Positions 15,809 to 24,559 of a DNA stretch of 64,000 nt are shown in pieces. The translations under genes were made by a program, and so were the position numbers. The DNA comes from Candidatus Metaruminococcus caecorum (lineage in GTDB: Bacteria; Bacillota; Clostridia; Oscillospirales; Ruminococcaceae). The notes beneath the pieces were generated by a model. The model worked only from the letters and a program-made list of their open reading frames with translations. It searched no databases and was not told the origin of the DNA. The stretch lies in NCBI GenBank assembly GCA_904420045.1, contig CAJFTY010000008.1, positions 62,001-126,000 of the forward strand, in the 5' to 3' direction. Positions within the stretch are counted from its first letter, which is position 1. Every line of letters starts with the position of its first letter.

Positions 15809-16522
15809 CTAATAATTTCTGCGGCCGAACATCGCCGTTCCGATCCGAACAATCGTCGCGCCGTACCGAACCGCGTCCTCGTAATCCGAGGACATGCCCA
15901 TGGATAAAATATTTATAGCTCTATTATCCCTGTTTTTGTCGGTAATGTCAACAAACAACTGCTGCATTTTTGCAAAAAACACGGTGTTTTTTTCTCTGGG
16001 AGGAATCGTCATCAGCCCTCGCAGCCGCAGATTGGGAAAATCCTCCAGTCGCTTTACCACTTCCTGGCAGCGCTCGGGAGGAATTCCGCTCTTGGTGGCC
16101 TCGCCTCCGATGTTTACCTCCAGAAGGATGTCCAGCATCGTCTGCTGACGGCGGGCGTGCTTGTCAAGCTCCGCCGCCAGGGGCAGGGAGTCCACCGACT
16201 CCACCATGCTCACCTTGTCGATGATTTGGCGCACCTTGTTGGTCTGAAGATGACCAATAAAGTGGATGTGCTCCCGCTTCAGGCTGTAAGAATCGTACTT
16301 TTCCAAAAGCTCCTGCGCGCGGTTTTCTCCCAAAAGGGTGACGCCGCAGGAAATCGCCTCGTTGACCGCCTGGGGCGGAACCGTCTTGGTGACCGCCATC
16401 AGGGTGATCGTTTGAGGATCGCGGCCGCACTCCAACGCGGCGGCCCGGATGTTTTCCCGAATACGCTGAATATTTTGTCGAATCTCTTGGCCGGAAAGGC
16501 TATTTGACTGGTTTTTTATCAT
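15809..16522 (-). CDS. ylmE: YggS/YlmE-family pyridoxal phosphate homeostasis protein
   Basis: A 237-residue PLP-binding TIM-barrel protein of the YggS/PLPBP family. It keeps free pyridoxal phosphate low and has no established catalytic reaction. The PLP-lysine strand LMAVTKTVPPQAVNEAI contains Lys at about 46. Further family motifs are GENRAQELLEKY, HFIGHLQTNKV, LEVNIGGEATKSGI, and the C-terminal LSMGMSSDYEDAVRYGATIVRIGTAMFGRR that binds the phosphate. It overlaps the upstream HlyD-like gene by 23 bases and precedes sepF, so the two are likely translationally coupled. Confidence 0.95.
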   Translation of the reverse strand: MIKNQSNSLSGQEIRQNIQRIRENIRAAALECGRDPQTITLMAVTKTVPPQAVNEAISCGVTLLGENRAQELLEKYDSYSLKREHIHFIGHLQTNKVRQIIDKVSMVESVDSLPLAAELDKHARRQQTMLDILLEVNIGGEATKSGIPPERCQEVVKRLEDFPNLRLRGLMTIPPREKNTVFFAKMQQLFVDITDKNRDNRAINILSMGMSSDYEDAVRYGATIVRIGTAMFGRRNY

Positions 16523-17717
16523 AGAGATCCTTCCCCTTTACCACCACGTCGTCGTACAGCTGTAAATAGTCGCTGTCATCGGCGTGCTGCGCGCTGAGGA
16601 TATAGTCCTCGGTCTCATAGATCACATCGACCTTTTTAAACCGCATCTCCCCGCCCAATACGCGGTAGACGCCCTTTTCCCCATTGACGATATGCAGCGC
16701 GTCTTTGGTGACTTTAAGGCCACGGTTATTTTTAAAGCTCACCTTTGCCTTGTCTACCCGCAGGGTAGAAAGACCTTCGTTCATCATGGAGCCCCCAAAC
16801 AGCACCACGCTTTTGTCATTGCCCTTTTCGGTGATGACGTTTTGCACGGTTGCCTCTACATCCGCCTCAGGCAAAGTGGAAAAGTCCAGAGAAACCACCG
16901 CGCCTTTTCGGTATTTTAACGCGTCATCGCTGTCGATGACCGCGGCAAAGGTCCACTCATGGGTCAGCAAAATTTTCCCGATCACCTGATCATCCCGCTG
17001 AACCGGCTGACTGATCAGATCCTGTACCTTTTTGACCGAAAGCGTCTCCCCGTCTTTGAGAACTGCTGTGGATTCAAAGCCGTCCACTTCGTCTACAAAA
17101 TAGCCGGACACCGGCGTGGTCACCGCTTTCGGGTTGGAGGATATTCCCTTTTGAAGGCTGTTTTTTTCCTGATTCAAAGTGTTGATCCGTGCAGAAAAGT
17201 CCTTTTCCTTGCCGATGACAATCTGACGTTTGTTCAGCGAAGTCATCAGGCTGTATTTAATGTCCTCCAGCCCTTCCAGGGAATTGGTATCCACCGCCGC
17301 CAGCAGTTGCAAATGCTTTTCATTCACCTGCTTGTCCAGCGCATCAGTCTGAGTGGAACCGGCGCTGACCTGTTCCTGACAGCTTTTGAGCATCTGGAGT
17401 TCCTTGTCAATCTGCTTAATCTGATACTGGCTGATGACATCCTGCTCCTTCTGGTAGATCTTGGCGATCTCGGAGTTTTTGGCGACTTTAGAGCCGTTGG
17501 CGTAATAGCAGCTGACCACACCGGTCTTTTTTTCACCGAGCACCTGTTCGTCCCGCATCATCACGCCCTGAACATCTTCCGAATCGGCGATTACAGTTTC
17601 GAACACCGTCTCCGTTTTATAGGGCGAATAAAAATACTGGTAGACCTGATATCCCACATAGGAGAGGATAAACAGCGCCATAATACCCGAAATCACCTTT
17701 GCCAGGGTTGTGTTCAT
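16500..17717 (-). CDS. HlyD-like membrane-anchored protein of the division cluster
   Basis: A 405-residue protein with one N-terminal membrane segment (about residues 8-28) and a large extracytoplasmic part. The layout is adaptor-like: a first beta-barrel/lipoyl half (VVSCYYANGSKVAKNSEIAKIY), a coiled-coil hairpin about residues 90-190, then a second half (TTPVSGYFVDEVDGFE...LKDGETLS) and a barrel domain. This is the HlyD/membrane-fusion architecture, yet no ABC or RND partner is encoded nearby. Comparable genes lie beside ylmE and sepF in many clostridia, so a role in division or wall assembly is a fair inference. It overlaps ylmE by 23 bases. A perfect 16-base palindrome stands upstream at 17769-17784. 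Confidence 0.8.
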   Translation of the reverse strand: MNTTLAKVISGIMALFILSYVGYQVYQYFYSPYKTETVFETVIADSEDVQGVMMRDEQVLGEKKTGVVSCYYANGSKVAKNSEIAKIYQKEQDVISQYQIKQIDKELQMLKSCQEQVSAGSTQTDALDKQVNEKHLQLLAAVDTNSLEGLEDIKYSLMTSLNKRQIVIGKEKDFSARINTLNQEKNSLQKGISSNPKAVTTPVSGYFVDEVDGFESTAVLKDGETLSVKKVQDLISQPVQRDDQVIGKILLTHEWTFAAVIDSDDALKYRKGAVVSLDFSTLPEADVEATVQNVITEKGNDKSVVLFGGSMMNEGLSTLRVDKAKVSFKNNRGLKVTKDALHIVNGEKGVYRVLGGEMRFKKVDVIYETEDYILSAQHADDSDYLQLYDDVVVKGKDLYDKKPVK

Positions 17718-17795
17718 CCCGTTGACCTACCTTTCCCGCTGAACCCGGAGAATCGCGCCGGCTCCGTCCAGACGCCGGCGTCTGAAAACCGCAAC

Positions 17796-18059
17796 CTATT
17801 CCTCAGAGTTGTCTGCAAACTCCGCAAAGCGGTCGGAGGACTCCAGAATGCTGATGGGGCGCACGGGAATAATGGTGGAAATCGCGTGCTTATACACCAC
17901 ATACTGCTTTCCGTCACAGTCAAGGATCACGGTGTAGTTGTCAAAGCCCCGCACCATGCCCTTAAACTGAAATCCGTTGGTCAGGTAAATGGTCACGGAA
18001 ATCTTTTCTTTTCTGGTCTGGTTGAGGAAAACGTCCTGTAAATTCATGTTGTTTTTCAT
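17796..18059 (-). CDS. hfq: RNA chaperone Hfq
   Basis: A hexameric Sm-like protein that binds U-rich and A-rich RNA and can promote sRNA-mRNA pairing. Sm1 ([27 protein letters not shown]) and Sm2 ([13 protein letters not shown]) are intact. The 87-residue protein has a short acidic tail ([14 protein letters not shown]), as in Gram-positive Hfq. The start is the ATG at 18059 with GGAGG 8 bases upstream; the ORF to 18107 is not supported. It lies downstream of miaA, the conserved miaA-hfq order, but separated from it by 236 bases of structured DNA. Confidence 0.96.
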   Translation of the reverse strand: MKNNMNLQDVFLNQTRKEKISVTIYLTNGFQFKGMVRGFDNYTVILDCDGKQYVVYKHAISTIIPVRPISILESSDRFAEFADNSEE

Positions 18060-18184
18060 AGCACTAGCCTCCGTTTTACAATTGGTTGAAACGTTCGTCA
18101 ATCCCAAATCTCCCTAATCTCCTGCGATACAAAACAAACATGGCCGGGCTTTTGCCCATTGGCCGGACGTTTCCCTGTTTAGCG

Positions 18185-18294
18185 CTGAAAAAGCCCGCGC
18201 CCGGTACATGGTCCCGTCAAAAATCCTGCCCGTCAGGATCCGAAAGGCCCACTGTTTCGTTTCAGGTGAATGCCACGGTGGCAGGCTTTTTCAG
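18185..18294. other. Structured intergenic element between miaA and hfq
   Basis: In the 236-base miaA-hfq gap, CTGAAAAAGCCCGC (18185-18198) and GCAGGCTTTTTCAG (18281-18294) can pair over 14 positions with one G-U, enclosing about 80 bases. Inside lie the hairpins ATCCTG-CCCGT-CAGGAT (18223-18239) and TGCCAC-G-GTGGCA (18271-18283); the latter overlaps one outer arm, so the two folds compete. This could be a terminator/attenuator controlling hfq or a small RNA on either strand. No known RNA family was recognised. Confidence 0.5.
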
Positions 18295-18295
18295 A

Positions 18296-19276
18296 CTATG
18301 ACAAGCAATTGTTTTTATTATAACATAGAATTTCGCTGGATTCTATGATTTTTTTTGCATTTTCCACGACTTTGAAAAAATTTTCCCATTCATCCGGATA
18401 CACCCAGTGAATCCGCGGGTCCCGGCGAAACCAGGTAAGCTGCCGTTTGGCATAGCGGCGTGTCTCCCGCTTGATGGTCTCCAGCGCTTGTTCCAAAGGG
18501 ACGGCCCCGCTGAAATACGCCTGCAGCTCTTTGTAACCGATGGCCTGAAAGGCGGTTTTGATCCCCTTTTCCCCGCACACCCGGCGGGCTTCCTCCACAA
18601 GGCCCCGGGCCGCCATCTCATCCACCCGCCGGTCGATGCGGCTGTACAAAACGCTCCGGTCCTTAAAATTGAGCCCCAGCATACAGGCGTGAAATTCGGA
18701 GGGCTTTCGCCGGCTGCGCCGCTGGTGCTCGGTCATGGTGATTCCAGTTTTTCGATAGATTTCCATGGCGCGGATCACCCGTGTTTTGTTGTTAGGGTGC
18801 AGCTTTGCGGCATACTCCGGGTCGATCCCGGCCAACTCCTCCAACAGCTTTTCCGCGCCCTCCTTTTCCACCCTGCGCTCCAGCTCCCGGCGGACACGGT
18901 CGTCTTTTTCTTCCTCTGAAAACTCCACCCCGTCCACCAGGGACTGGATGTAAAGCCCCGTTCCCCCCGCCAGGATGGGGAGCCTCCCCCTGCGGTGGAT
19001 ATCCAAAACGGCCTGTTTTGCCAGCGCCACATATTCCGCCACCGAAAAGGGCTGATCCGGCTCCAAAAAACCCAGCAGATGATGGGGAACCCCCTGCATC
19101 TCCTCAGGGCTTGGCTTGGCGGTAGCAATCTCCATCCCCTTGTAAATCTGCATGGAGTCCGCCGACACAATCTCGCCGCCGTAGGCCTTCGCAAGCTCGA
19201 TGGCCAAGGCGGTTTTTCCTGAGGCCGTGGGCCCCGCGATCACCAAAAGCGGAATTTTTTCCTGCTGTTGGGCCAT
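18296..19276 (-). CDS. miaA: tRNA dimethylallyltransferase
   Basis: Adds the dimethylallyl group to N6 of A37 in tRNAs reading UNN codons; MiaB, encoded upstream, then methylthiolates it. The P-loop GPTASGKTALAIELA is at about residues 14-28, followed by the substrate loop DSMQIYKGMEIATAKP and the family motifs GGTGLYIQSLVDG and RVIRAMEIYRKTG. 326 residues is normal. ATG at 19276 has AAAGGAG upstream; the ORF extension to 19345 overlaps mutL. The spacing of about 40 bases from mutL indicates one transcript. Confidence 0.96.
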   Translation of the reverse strand: MAQQQEKIPLLVIAGPTASGKTALAIELAKAYGGEIVSADSMQIYKGMEIATAKPSPEEMQGVPHHLLGFLEPDQPFSVAEYVALAKQAVLDIHRRGRLPILAGGTGLYIQSLVDGVEFSEEEKDDRVRRELERRVEKEGAEKLLEELAGIDPEYAAKLHPNNKTRVIRAMEIYRKTGITMTEHQRRSRRKPSEFHACMLGLNFKDRSVLYSRIDRRVDEMAARGLVEEARRVCGEKGIKTAFQAIGYKELQAYFSGAVPLEQALETIKRETRRYAKRQLTWFRRDPRIHWVYPDEWENFFKVVENAKKIIESSEILCYNKNNCLS

Positions 19277-19316
19277 CGCACATGCTCCTTTCCGTTTTCC
19301 AAATTTATAAACACAC

Positions 19317-21260
19317 TTACTGGATCCGGCCGAACTTCTTTTCAATCTCCTGCCGGGTCATAGTGATTACCACCGGACGGCCGTGGGGGCAAAACCGAAT
19401 GTCCGGGTTTTCGTACACCTCCTGCGCCAGGCGGGTCAGTTCTTCGATGTCGTTGTCGTCATGGGCCTTGATGGCGGATTTGCACGCCACCGAATGGTAT
19501 AAATCCTCCAGCACCTGAGGGCCAGCGTCCTTTTTCATGCTTCGAATGTTTTCGGCGATCTCCCCCACCGTCTGGGTCACATCCGCCTGGTCGAGGATTA
19601 CAGGCACCTCCCGCACCAAAACGGTGGAACTGCCGAAGTCCTCTATGGTAAACCCCAGTTTTTCCATCAGCGCAAGATGCTCCATCACCGCCGCATGCTC
19701 CTCTTTGGAAAGGGTCACCACCGAGGGGGACAGCAGCACCTGCCGGTCCAGCGCGTGTTTGCCGCTTTTGATCTGCTCGAAAAGGATCCGCTCGTGGGCG
19801 GCGTGTTTGTCGATCATGGCGAATTCCTCGCCGCACTGCAAAAGGATGTAGGTCTTAAAAATCTCCCCCACCACCCGCAGGGATGGCCGCTCCTCCGCGG
19901 CGGCCGGCGCTTCCCGCACGGGTTCGCCGGCAGGCGGTTCTTCCTGCGGCTGCGCCGCGGGGACCGGAGCTTCCTGCACCTTTGGGGAAGCTGGCTCTGA
20001 AAGCTCCCCCGGGATATATCGGAAGGGTTGTTCCCCCGGCTTTGTGCTGGGGGAATACAGGACGTTCCCAGGATCCGCAAGCCTGCCGGAAGGCACTGTC
20101 CGGGCCTCTGGCTGCGTCTTTTGCGCTTTGGGCGCAGAGGGCGCGTACACACTCGGATGGGAGGGAACTGGCGTCTCCTTTGGTTTTTCCCGCAGCGGAA
20201 GCTGTTCCCCGCTCTGGGCAGAAAAGGCGGGAGAGGCCGGTTTTACCGGCTCTTTGTTGGCGCCGAAGGTGTCGTTTTTCGCCAGCGCGCTTTTCACGCC
20301 GAAATACACCGCGTCGAACACCGCCCGCTCGTTGACAAACCGGACCTCAATCTTGGCCGGATGAACGTTTACATCCACATCGGACAGAGGCAGGGATAAA
20401 TTGAGCACGCAGGCCGGGAACTTGCCGATCATGATGGAGTTTTTGTATGCCTCTTCCATGGCGATCCCAGCGGTGCGGGTTTTCACATACCGCCCATTGA
20501 TAAAAAAGTGTTGCATGGAACGGTTGGCCCGGCTTTTCATGGGGAGAGAGCAGTACCCCTGCACCCCGACGCCGCCCAGTTCGTACTCCACCGGCATCAT
20601 CCCGGCGGCAAACTCCTTGCCCAGCACCGCGTAGATGGCGTTGAGCAGATTCCCGTCTCCCGGAGAGAGCATTTCGGGTTTGTTGTCCCGGATCATCCGA
20701 ACCGAAATTTCGGGATGGCTTAAAGCCACCTTGTCCACAATCGAGGCGATGGCGTTGGCCTCGGACACGTCTTTTTTCATGAACTTGAGCCGTGCGGGGA
20801 CGTTGTAAAACAGATCCCGCACCAAAATGGTGGTTCCGTCGGGGCAGCCGGCTTCCTCACAGCCTACGATCTCCCCGCCCTCCACCGTCACACGGGTTCC
20901 AAAGGGATCTTCCGGGCGCTTGGTGAGCATTTCCACCCGGGCCACCGCGCAGATGGACGCCAACGCCTCGCCCCGAAAGCCCAGGGTGCCGATGGAGGAC
21001 AGATCGTCCTCGGTGCGCACCTTGCTGGTGGCGTGGCGCAAAAACGCGGTGGGGGCGTCCTCCCTGGAGATCCCGCAGCCGTTATCGGTGACGCGGATGT
21101 AGGTAATCCCGCCGTGTTTGATCTCCACTGTCACGGCGGTGGAGCCGGCGTCAATGGCGTTTTCCAACAGCTCTTTGACGATGGAGGAGGGCCTCTCGAT
21201 CACCTCCCCCGCCGCGATCAGCTCGGAAACCTGCTTGTTTAAAACCTGGATATGGGGCAT
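19317..21260 (-). CDS. mutL: DNA mismatch repair protein MutL (endonuclease type)
   Basis: A GHKL ATPase that links MutS recognition to strand removal. N-terminal ATPase motifs are ELLENAIDAGST (about 31-42), DNGCGI and GTLGFRGEALASI. A long Pro/Ala/Glu-rich linker (about residues 340-455) leads to the C-terminal domain. That domain carries the metal-dependent nuclease motif DKHAAHERILFE (about 481-492) and the supporting ACKSAIKAHD and FCPHGRPV motifs, so this is a nicking MutL, as expected in bacteria without MutH. 647 residues. The start is the ATG at 21260 (GAGAGG ahead); a GTG three codons earlier is possible. It follows mutS by 45 bases. Confidence 0.97.
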   Translation of the reverse strand: MPHIQVLNKQVSELIAAGEVIERPSSIVKELLENAIDAGSTAVTVEIKHGGITYIRVTDNGCGISREDAPTAFLRHATSKVRTEDDLSSIGTLGFRGEALASICAVARVEMLTKRPEDPFGTRVTVEGGEIVGCEEAGCPDGTTILVRDLFYNVPARLKFMKKDVSEANAIASIVDKVALSHPEISVRMIRDNKPEMLSPGDGNLLNAIYAVLGKEFAAGMMPVEYELGGVGVQGYCSLPMKSRANRSMQHFFINGRYVKTRTAGIAMEEAYKNSIMIGKFPACVLNLSLPLSDVDVNVHPAKIEVRFVNERAVFDAVYFGVKSALAKNDTFGANKEPVKPASPAFSAQSGEQLPLREKPKETPVPSHPSVYAPSAPKAQKTQPEARTVPSGRLADPGNVLYSPSTKPGEQPFRYIPGELSEPASPKVQEAPVPAAQPQEEPPAGEPVREAPAAAEERPSLRVVGEIFKTYILLQCGEEFAMIDKHAAHERILFEQIKSGKHALDRQVLLSPSVVTLSKEEHAAVMEHLALMEKLGFTIEDFGSSTVLVREVPVILDQADVTQTVGEIAENIRSMKKDAGPQVLEDLYHSVACKSAIKAHDDNDIEELTRLAQEVYENPDIRFCPHGRPVVITMTRQEIEKKFGRIQ

Positions 21261-21305
21261 GGCTGTCACCTCTCATTCAAACGCGGAGATAAATCCGCAG
21301 TCGTG

Positions 21306-23909
21306 TTACACCATTTTTTTCAGTTCGTACAGGACGCTGAGCGCCTCAATAGGCGACAGGGTGTCCGGATCAATGGCGGAAAGCTTCGCCGCCAGTTCGC
21401 TTCCAATCTGCTGGCCAAAGCTCACCTGCATCTGGGGCTCGGCGGGAGCGGCGGGCGCAGGCGCGGGAGCCGCCTGCCGGCCGGATTCCAGCTCGGCCAA
21501 AATCTCCTTAGCGCGGGATACCACCGGCTCCGGCACCCCAGCGAGCTTCGCCACCTCGATGCCGTAGCTGTCATCCGCGCCGCCCCGGACGATCTTGCGC
21601 AGGAAAATGATATCGTCTCCCCGCTTTTTAGCCACGATGTTGTAGTTTTTCACCCCGTCAAGCTGCTGCTCTAATATGGTGAGCTCGTGGTAATGGGTGG
21701 CGAACAGGGTTTTGGCGCTGACCTTTTTGGTTTTCACGATGTATTCCACCACCGCCCGGGCAATGCTCATTCCGTCGAAGGTGGAAGTCCCCCGCCCAAT
21801 CTCATCCAGAACAATCAGGCTGCGGCTGGTGGCGTTTTTCAAAATGTTCGCCACCTCGCTCATCTCCACCATAAAGGTGGACTGGCCGCTGGCCAGGTCG
21901 TCGGACGCTCCCACCCGGGTGAAGATTTTGTCCACCACGCCGATCCGGGCGCTTTTTGCAGGCACATAGCAGCCCATCTGAGCCATCAGGGTGATGATGG
22001 CCACCTGGCGCATATAGGTGGATTTTCCCGCCATGTTGGGGCCGGTGATCACTGCTACCCGGTTGTCCTTGCAGTCGAGCTTGGTGTCGTTTGGCACAAA
22101 GGGAGCGCCCCCCAGCACCTGCTCCACCACCGGATGTCGGCCGTCGGTGATCTCGATCTCCCCGTCCACGGTGATCTCGGGGCAGGCGTAGCCCCCCGCC
22201 GCGGACACCTGGGCAAACGAGCACAGCACGTCCAGCTGGGCCACCGCGTAGGCGGTTTCCTGCACCGCCCCCAGGCGGCCCGCCACAAACCGGCGCACCT
22301 CATCAAAGATGTCCTGCTCCAGCACCACCATTTTCTCGCTGGCGGAAAGCACACGCCCCTCCAGGGATTTCAGTTCCTCGGTGATGTACCGCTCGCAGTT
22401 GGTCAGCGTCTGTTTGCGGATGTAGGTGTCGGGCACCAGGCCGATGTTCCCCTTGGAGACTTCAATGTAATAACCGAACACCCGGTTGTAGCCGATCTTC
22501 AGGTTTTTGATGCCGGTTTTTTCCCGCTCGTCCTGTTCGATCTTGGCCAAGTACCCCTTGGCGTTTGTGTATAGATCCCGGAGCTCGTCCAGTTCCCGGT
22601 TAAAGCCGTCTTTGATGACGCCCCCGTCCTTGAGCACGATGGGCGGGTCGTCGTTGACCGCCCGGTCGATCAGGCTTCGGATGTCCTCCATCAGGTCGAT
22701 GCTGTCGTGGAGCTGATTTAAAAGCGGGCAGGAAAACCGGGCGGTGACGGTTTTGATGTCGGGCAGCTTGGAGGCGGTGTAGGACAAGGCTTTCAGCTCC
22801 CGGGGATTGACCGATCCGTAGATCACCTTGGTCATCAGCCGTTCTAAGTCGTAGACGTTTGCCAGGGCCTCTCGCAGCTCATCCCGGGAGGCAGGATCGC
22901 CAATCAGTTCGGTCACGGCATTCTGCCGCCGGACGATCTGAGCCACGTTGACAAGCGGCTGCTCGATAAACTTTCGCATCAGGCGCTTGCCCATGGCGGT
23001 TTTGGTCTTGTCCAAAACTCCCAACAGGCTCCCCCGTTTTTCCTTGCCCCGCATGGTCTCCAAAAGCTCCAAATTGCGCCGGGCGGTCAGATCTAGGGCC
23101 AGGTACTGTTCGTCCTCATAAAACTGGACGCTGACAATCCGCTTGACCCCCTGCCGCTGGGTGTAATCCAGATAGGATAACAACGCTCCCAGGCTTTTGA
23201 CCGCCATAGGATGCTCCTGAAGAGACAGGCCTTTTCGGGTCTGCTCGTCAAAATAAGCGCAGATGGACTGCTGGGCGGCCGTCTGATCAAATTTTTCCTC
23301 GGGGAGCATCTCCGCCAGGCAGCGGAGCTTGTTTTTTAAAAACGCCGTCACCTCGGTGAGCTTGACAAGCCCGGGATGATACAGCACCTCGGTGGGGGAA
23401 AATTTGGACAGCTCGTTAATCAGGCGGGCCTCCAGATCCCGGCCCTCCATCTCGGTGAGAAACACCTCCCCGGTGGAGATGTCCGCAAAGCTCACGCCAA
23501 AGCATCCTTTTTCCACACAGACGCTGGCGATGTAGTTGTTGCGGGCCTCGTCCAGAAAGCCGCCTTCAGTGACAGTCCCCGGCGTGATGATCCGCACCAC
23601 GTCCCGTTTGACCACGCCTTTGGCCAGCGCCGGGTTTTCCATCTGTTCGCAGATGGCTACCTTGTATCCTTTGTCGATCAGCCGTTTGATGTACTGCTCG
23701 CAGCTGTGGTAGGGCACGCCGCACATGGGGGCGCGCTCCGCCAGACCGCAGTCCCGCCCGGTCAGGGTGAGCTCCAGTTCCTTGGAGGCGGTCAGCGCGT
23801 CCTCATAAAACATCTCGTAAAAATCGCCCAGCCTGAAAAACAGGATACAATCGCTGTATTTTTCTTTGATTTCGTGATACTGCATCATCATCGGCGACGG
23901 TGACGGCAT
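21306..23909 (-). CDS. mutS: DNA mismatch repair protein MutS
   Basis: Recognises base mismatches and small loops. The N-terminal mismatch domain starts MMMQYHEIKEKYSDCILFFRLGDFYEMFYEDA with the intercalating Phe-X-Glu (FYE). The ATPase domain has GPNMAGKSTYMRQ near residue 623, the Walker B region LIVLDEIGRGTSTFDG, and a final LFATHYHELT. 867 residues with an Ala/Pro-rich linker and a short C-terminal dimer segment. The start is the ATG at 23909, with GGGGGA 7 bases ahead. A 45-residue ORF extension is rejected. It belongs to miaB-ricA-like-mutS-mutL-miaA. Confidence 0.97.
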   Translation of the reverse strand: MPSPSPMMMQYHEIKEKYSDCILFFRLGDFYEMFYEDALTASKELELTLTGRDCGLAERAPMCGVPYHSCEQYIKRLIDKGYKVAICEQMENPALAKGVVKRDVVRIITPGTVTEGGFLDEARNNYIASVCVEKGCFGVSFADISTGEVFLTEMEGRDLEARLINELSKFSPTEVLYHPGLVKLTEVTAFLKNKLRCLAEMLPEEKFDQTAAQQSICAYFDEQTRKGLSLQEHPMAVKSLGALLSYLDYTQRQGVKRIVSVQFYEDEQYLALDLTARRNLELLETMRGKEKRGSLLGVLDKTKTAMGKRLMRKFIEQPLVNVAQIVRRQNAVTELIGDPASRDELREALANVYDLERLMTKVIYGSVNPRELKALSYTASKLPDIKTVTARFSCPLLNQLHDSIDLMEDIRSLIDRAVNDDPPIVLKDGGVIKDGFNRELDELRDLYTNAKGYLAKIEQDEREKTGIKNLKIGYNRVFGYYIEVSKGNIGLVPDTYIRKQTLTNCERYITEELKSLEGRVLSASEKMVVLEQDIFDEVRRFVAGRLGAVQETAYAVAQLDVLCSFAQVSAAGGYACPEITVDGEIEITDGRHPVVEQVLGGAPFVPNDTKLDCKDNRVAVITGPNMAGKSTYMRQVAIITLMAQMGCYVPAKSARIGVVDKIFTRVGASDDLASGQSTFMVEMSEVANILKNATSRSLIVLDEIGRGTSTFDGMSIARAVVEYIVKTKKVSAKTLFATHYHELTILEQQLDGVKNYNIVAKKRGDDIIFLRKIVRGGADDSYGIEVAKLAGVPEPVVSRAKEILAELESGRQAAPAPAPAAPAEPQMQVSFGQQIGSELAAKLSAIDPDTLSPIEALSVLYELKKMV

Positions 23910-24012
23910 ATGCGTTTCCCCCTTGCGGTCAAAGTTTTCACTGTGGTCTTCCAAATGGCAAACAGGAAGCCCGTTTCACCGGAATACGGCTTATAAAGAT
24001 AAAAACGGCCGT

Positions 24013-24067
24013 CCGGGCTTTCAAAGCCCGGGGCCTATTTTATCCGCGGCGCCCCAAACGGGGCGCC
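24013..24067. repeat. Two adjacent hairpins between ricA-like gene and mutS
   Basis: Two perfect stem-loops, CCGGGCTTT-C-AAAGCCCGG (24013-24031) and GGCGCCCC-AAAC-GGGGCGCC (24048-24067), occupy the 173-base gap. Read on the minus strand, the second one met is followed shortly by GGCCGTTTTTATC, so partial termination ahead of mutS is possible. Confidence 0.6.
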
Positions 24068-24082
24068 CTATTCAAAAATCAG

Positions 24083-24490
24083 TTAGCAGCAGCCGGAGCA
24101 GCTGTCACAGCCGCCCGAGCAGGAAGAAGGCGTCACGTCGCAGGTCTGGGGATCCTCTCCGTTGACGGCCATGACCAGCACCATGTTGATCTGGTTCATC
24201 AGAGCGTCCACCGCTTGTTTCGCTACATTGTATGCGGCCATATGCTCGTTTTTCATAATCATATCGTAGATTTCCCGGATTTCGGTGTCCAGCTGTTTCA
24301 TTTTTTCCTTATCCCGGTCCACCTTGTTCATCTCGTTGTTCAGATCGATCCGCTTGAGGTTGAATTTGCCGATCAAATCGCCCAAAACCGCGTCTTTATC
24401 GTTTTCGTTTTTTGCGGCCTCCAGCGCTTTGTACTCGGAAGTCTCCTGAATCGCGCTGCCTAAATCTCTTGCCATTTTGATGATATCCAT
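24083..24490 (-). CDS. YlbF/YmcA (Ric) family regulator
   Basis: A 135-residue helical protein of the Com_YlbF family. In B. subtilis RicA (YmcA), RicF (YlbF) and RicT (YaaT) form an Fe-S-containing complex that acts with RNase Y in mRNA maturation. The helical core has EYKALEAAKNENDKD and LIGKFNLKRIDLNNEMNKV. Position between miaB and mutS matches ymcA in B. subtilis, so RicA orthology is favoured over RicF. The C-terminal tail is Cys-rich, with Cys at 117, 124, 128, 131, 134 and 135, fitting cluster ligation. AGGA precedes the ATG at 24490. Confidence 0.88.
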   Translation of the reverse strand: MDIIKMARDLGSAIQETSEYKALEAAKNENDKDAVLGDLIGKFNLKRIDLNNEMNKVDRDKEKMKQLDTEIREIYDMIMKNEHMAAYNVAKQAVDALMNQINMVLVMAVNGEDPQTCDVTPSSCSGGCDSCSGCC

Positions 24491-24559
24491 CTGTGAATTC
24501 CTCCAATAAATTTGATGGGGAAGAAGGTTCTTCCCATATTTTCAACCTGAATCATCAGA

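Noticed and set aside
16959..18041. Long plus-strand reading frame of 360 codons opposite the HlyD-like gene and hfq
   Set aside because: It is antisense to two well-supported genes, has no ribosome site, and its translation has no recognisable domain. High GC makes such shadow frames common.
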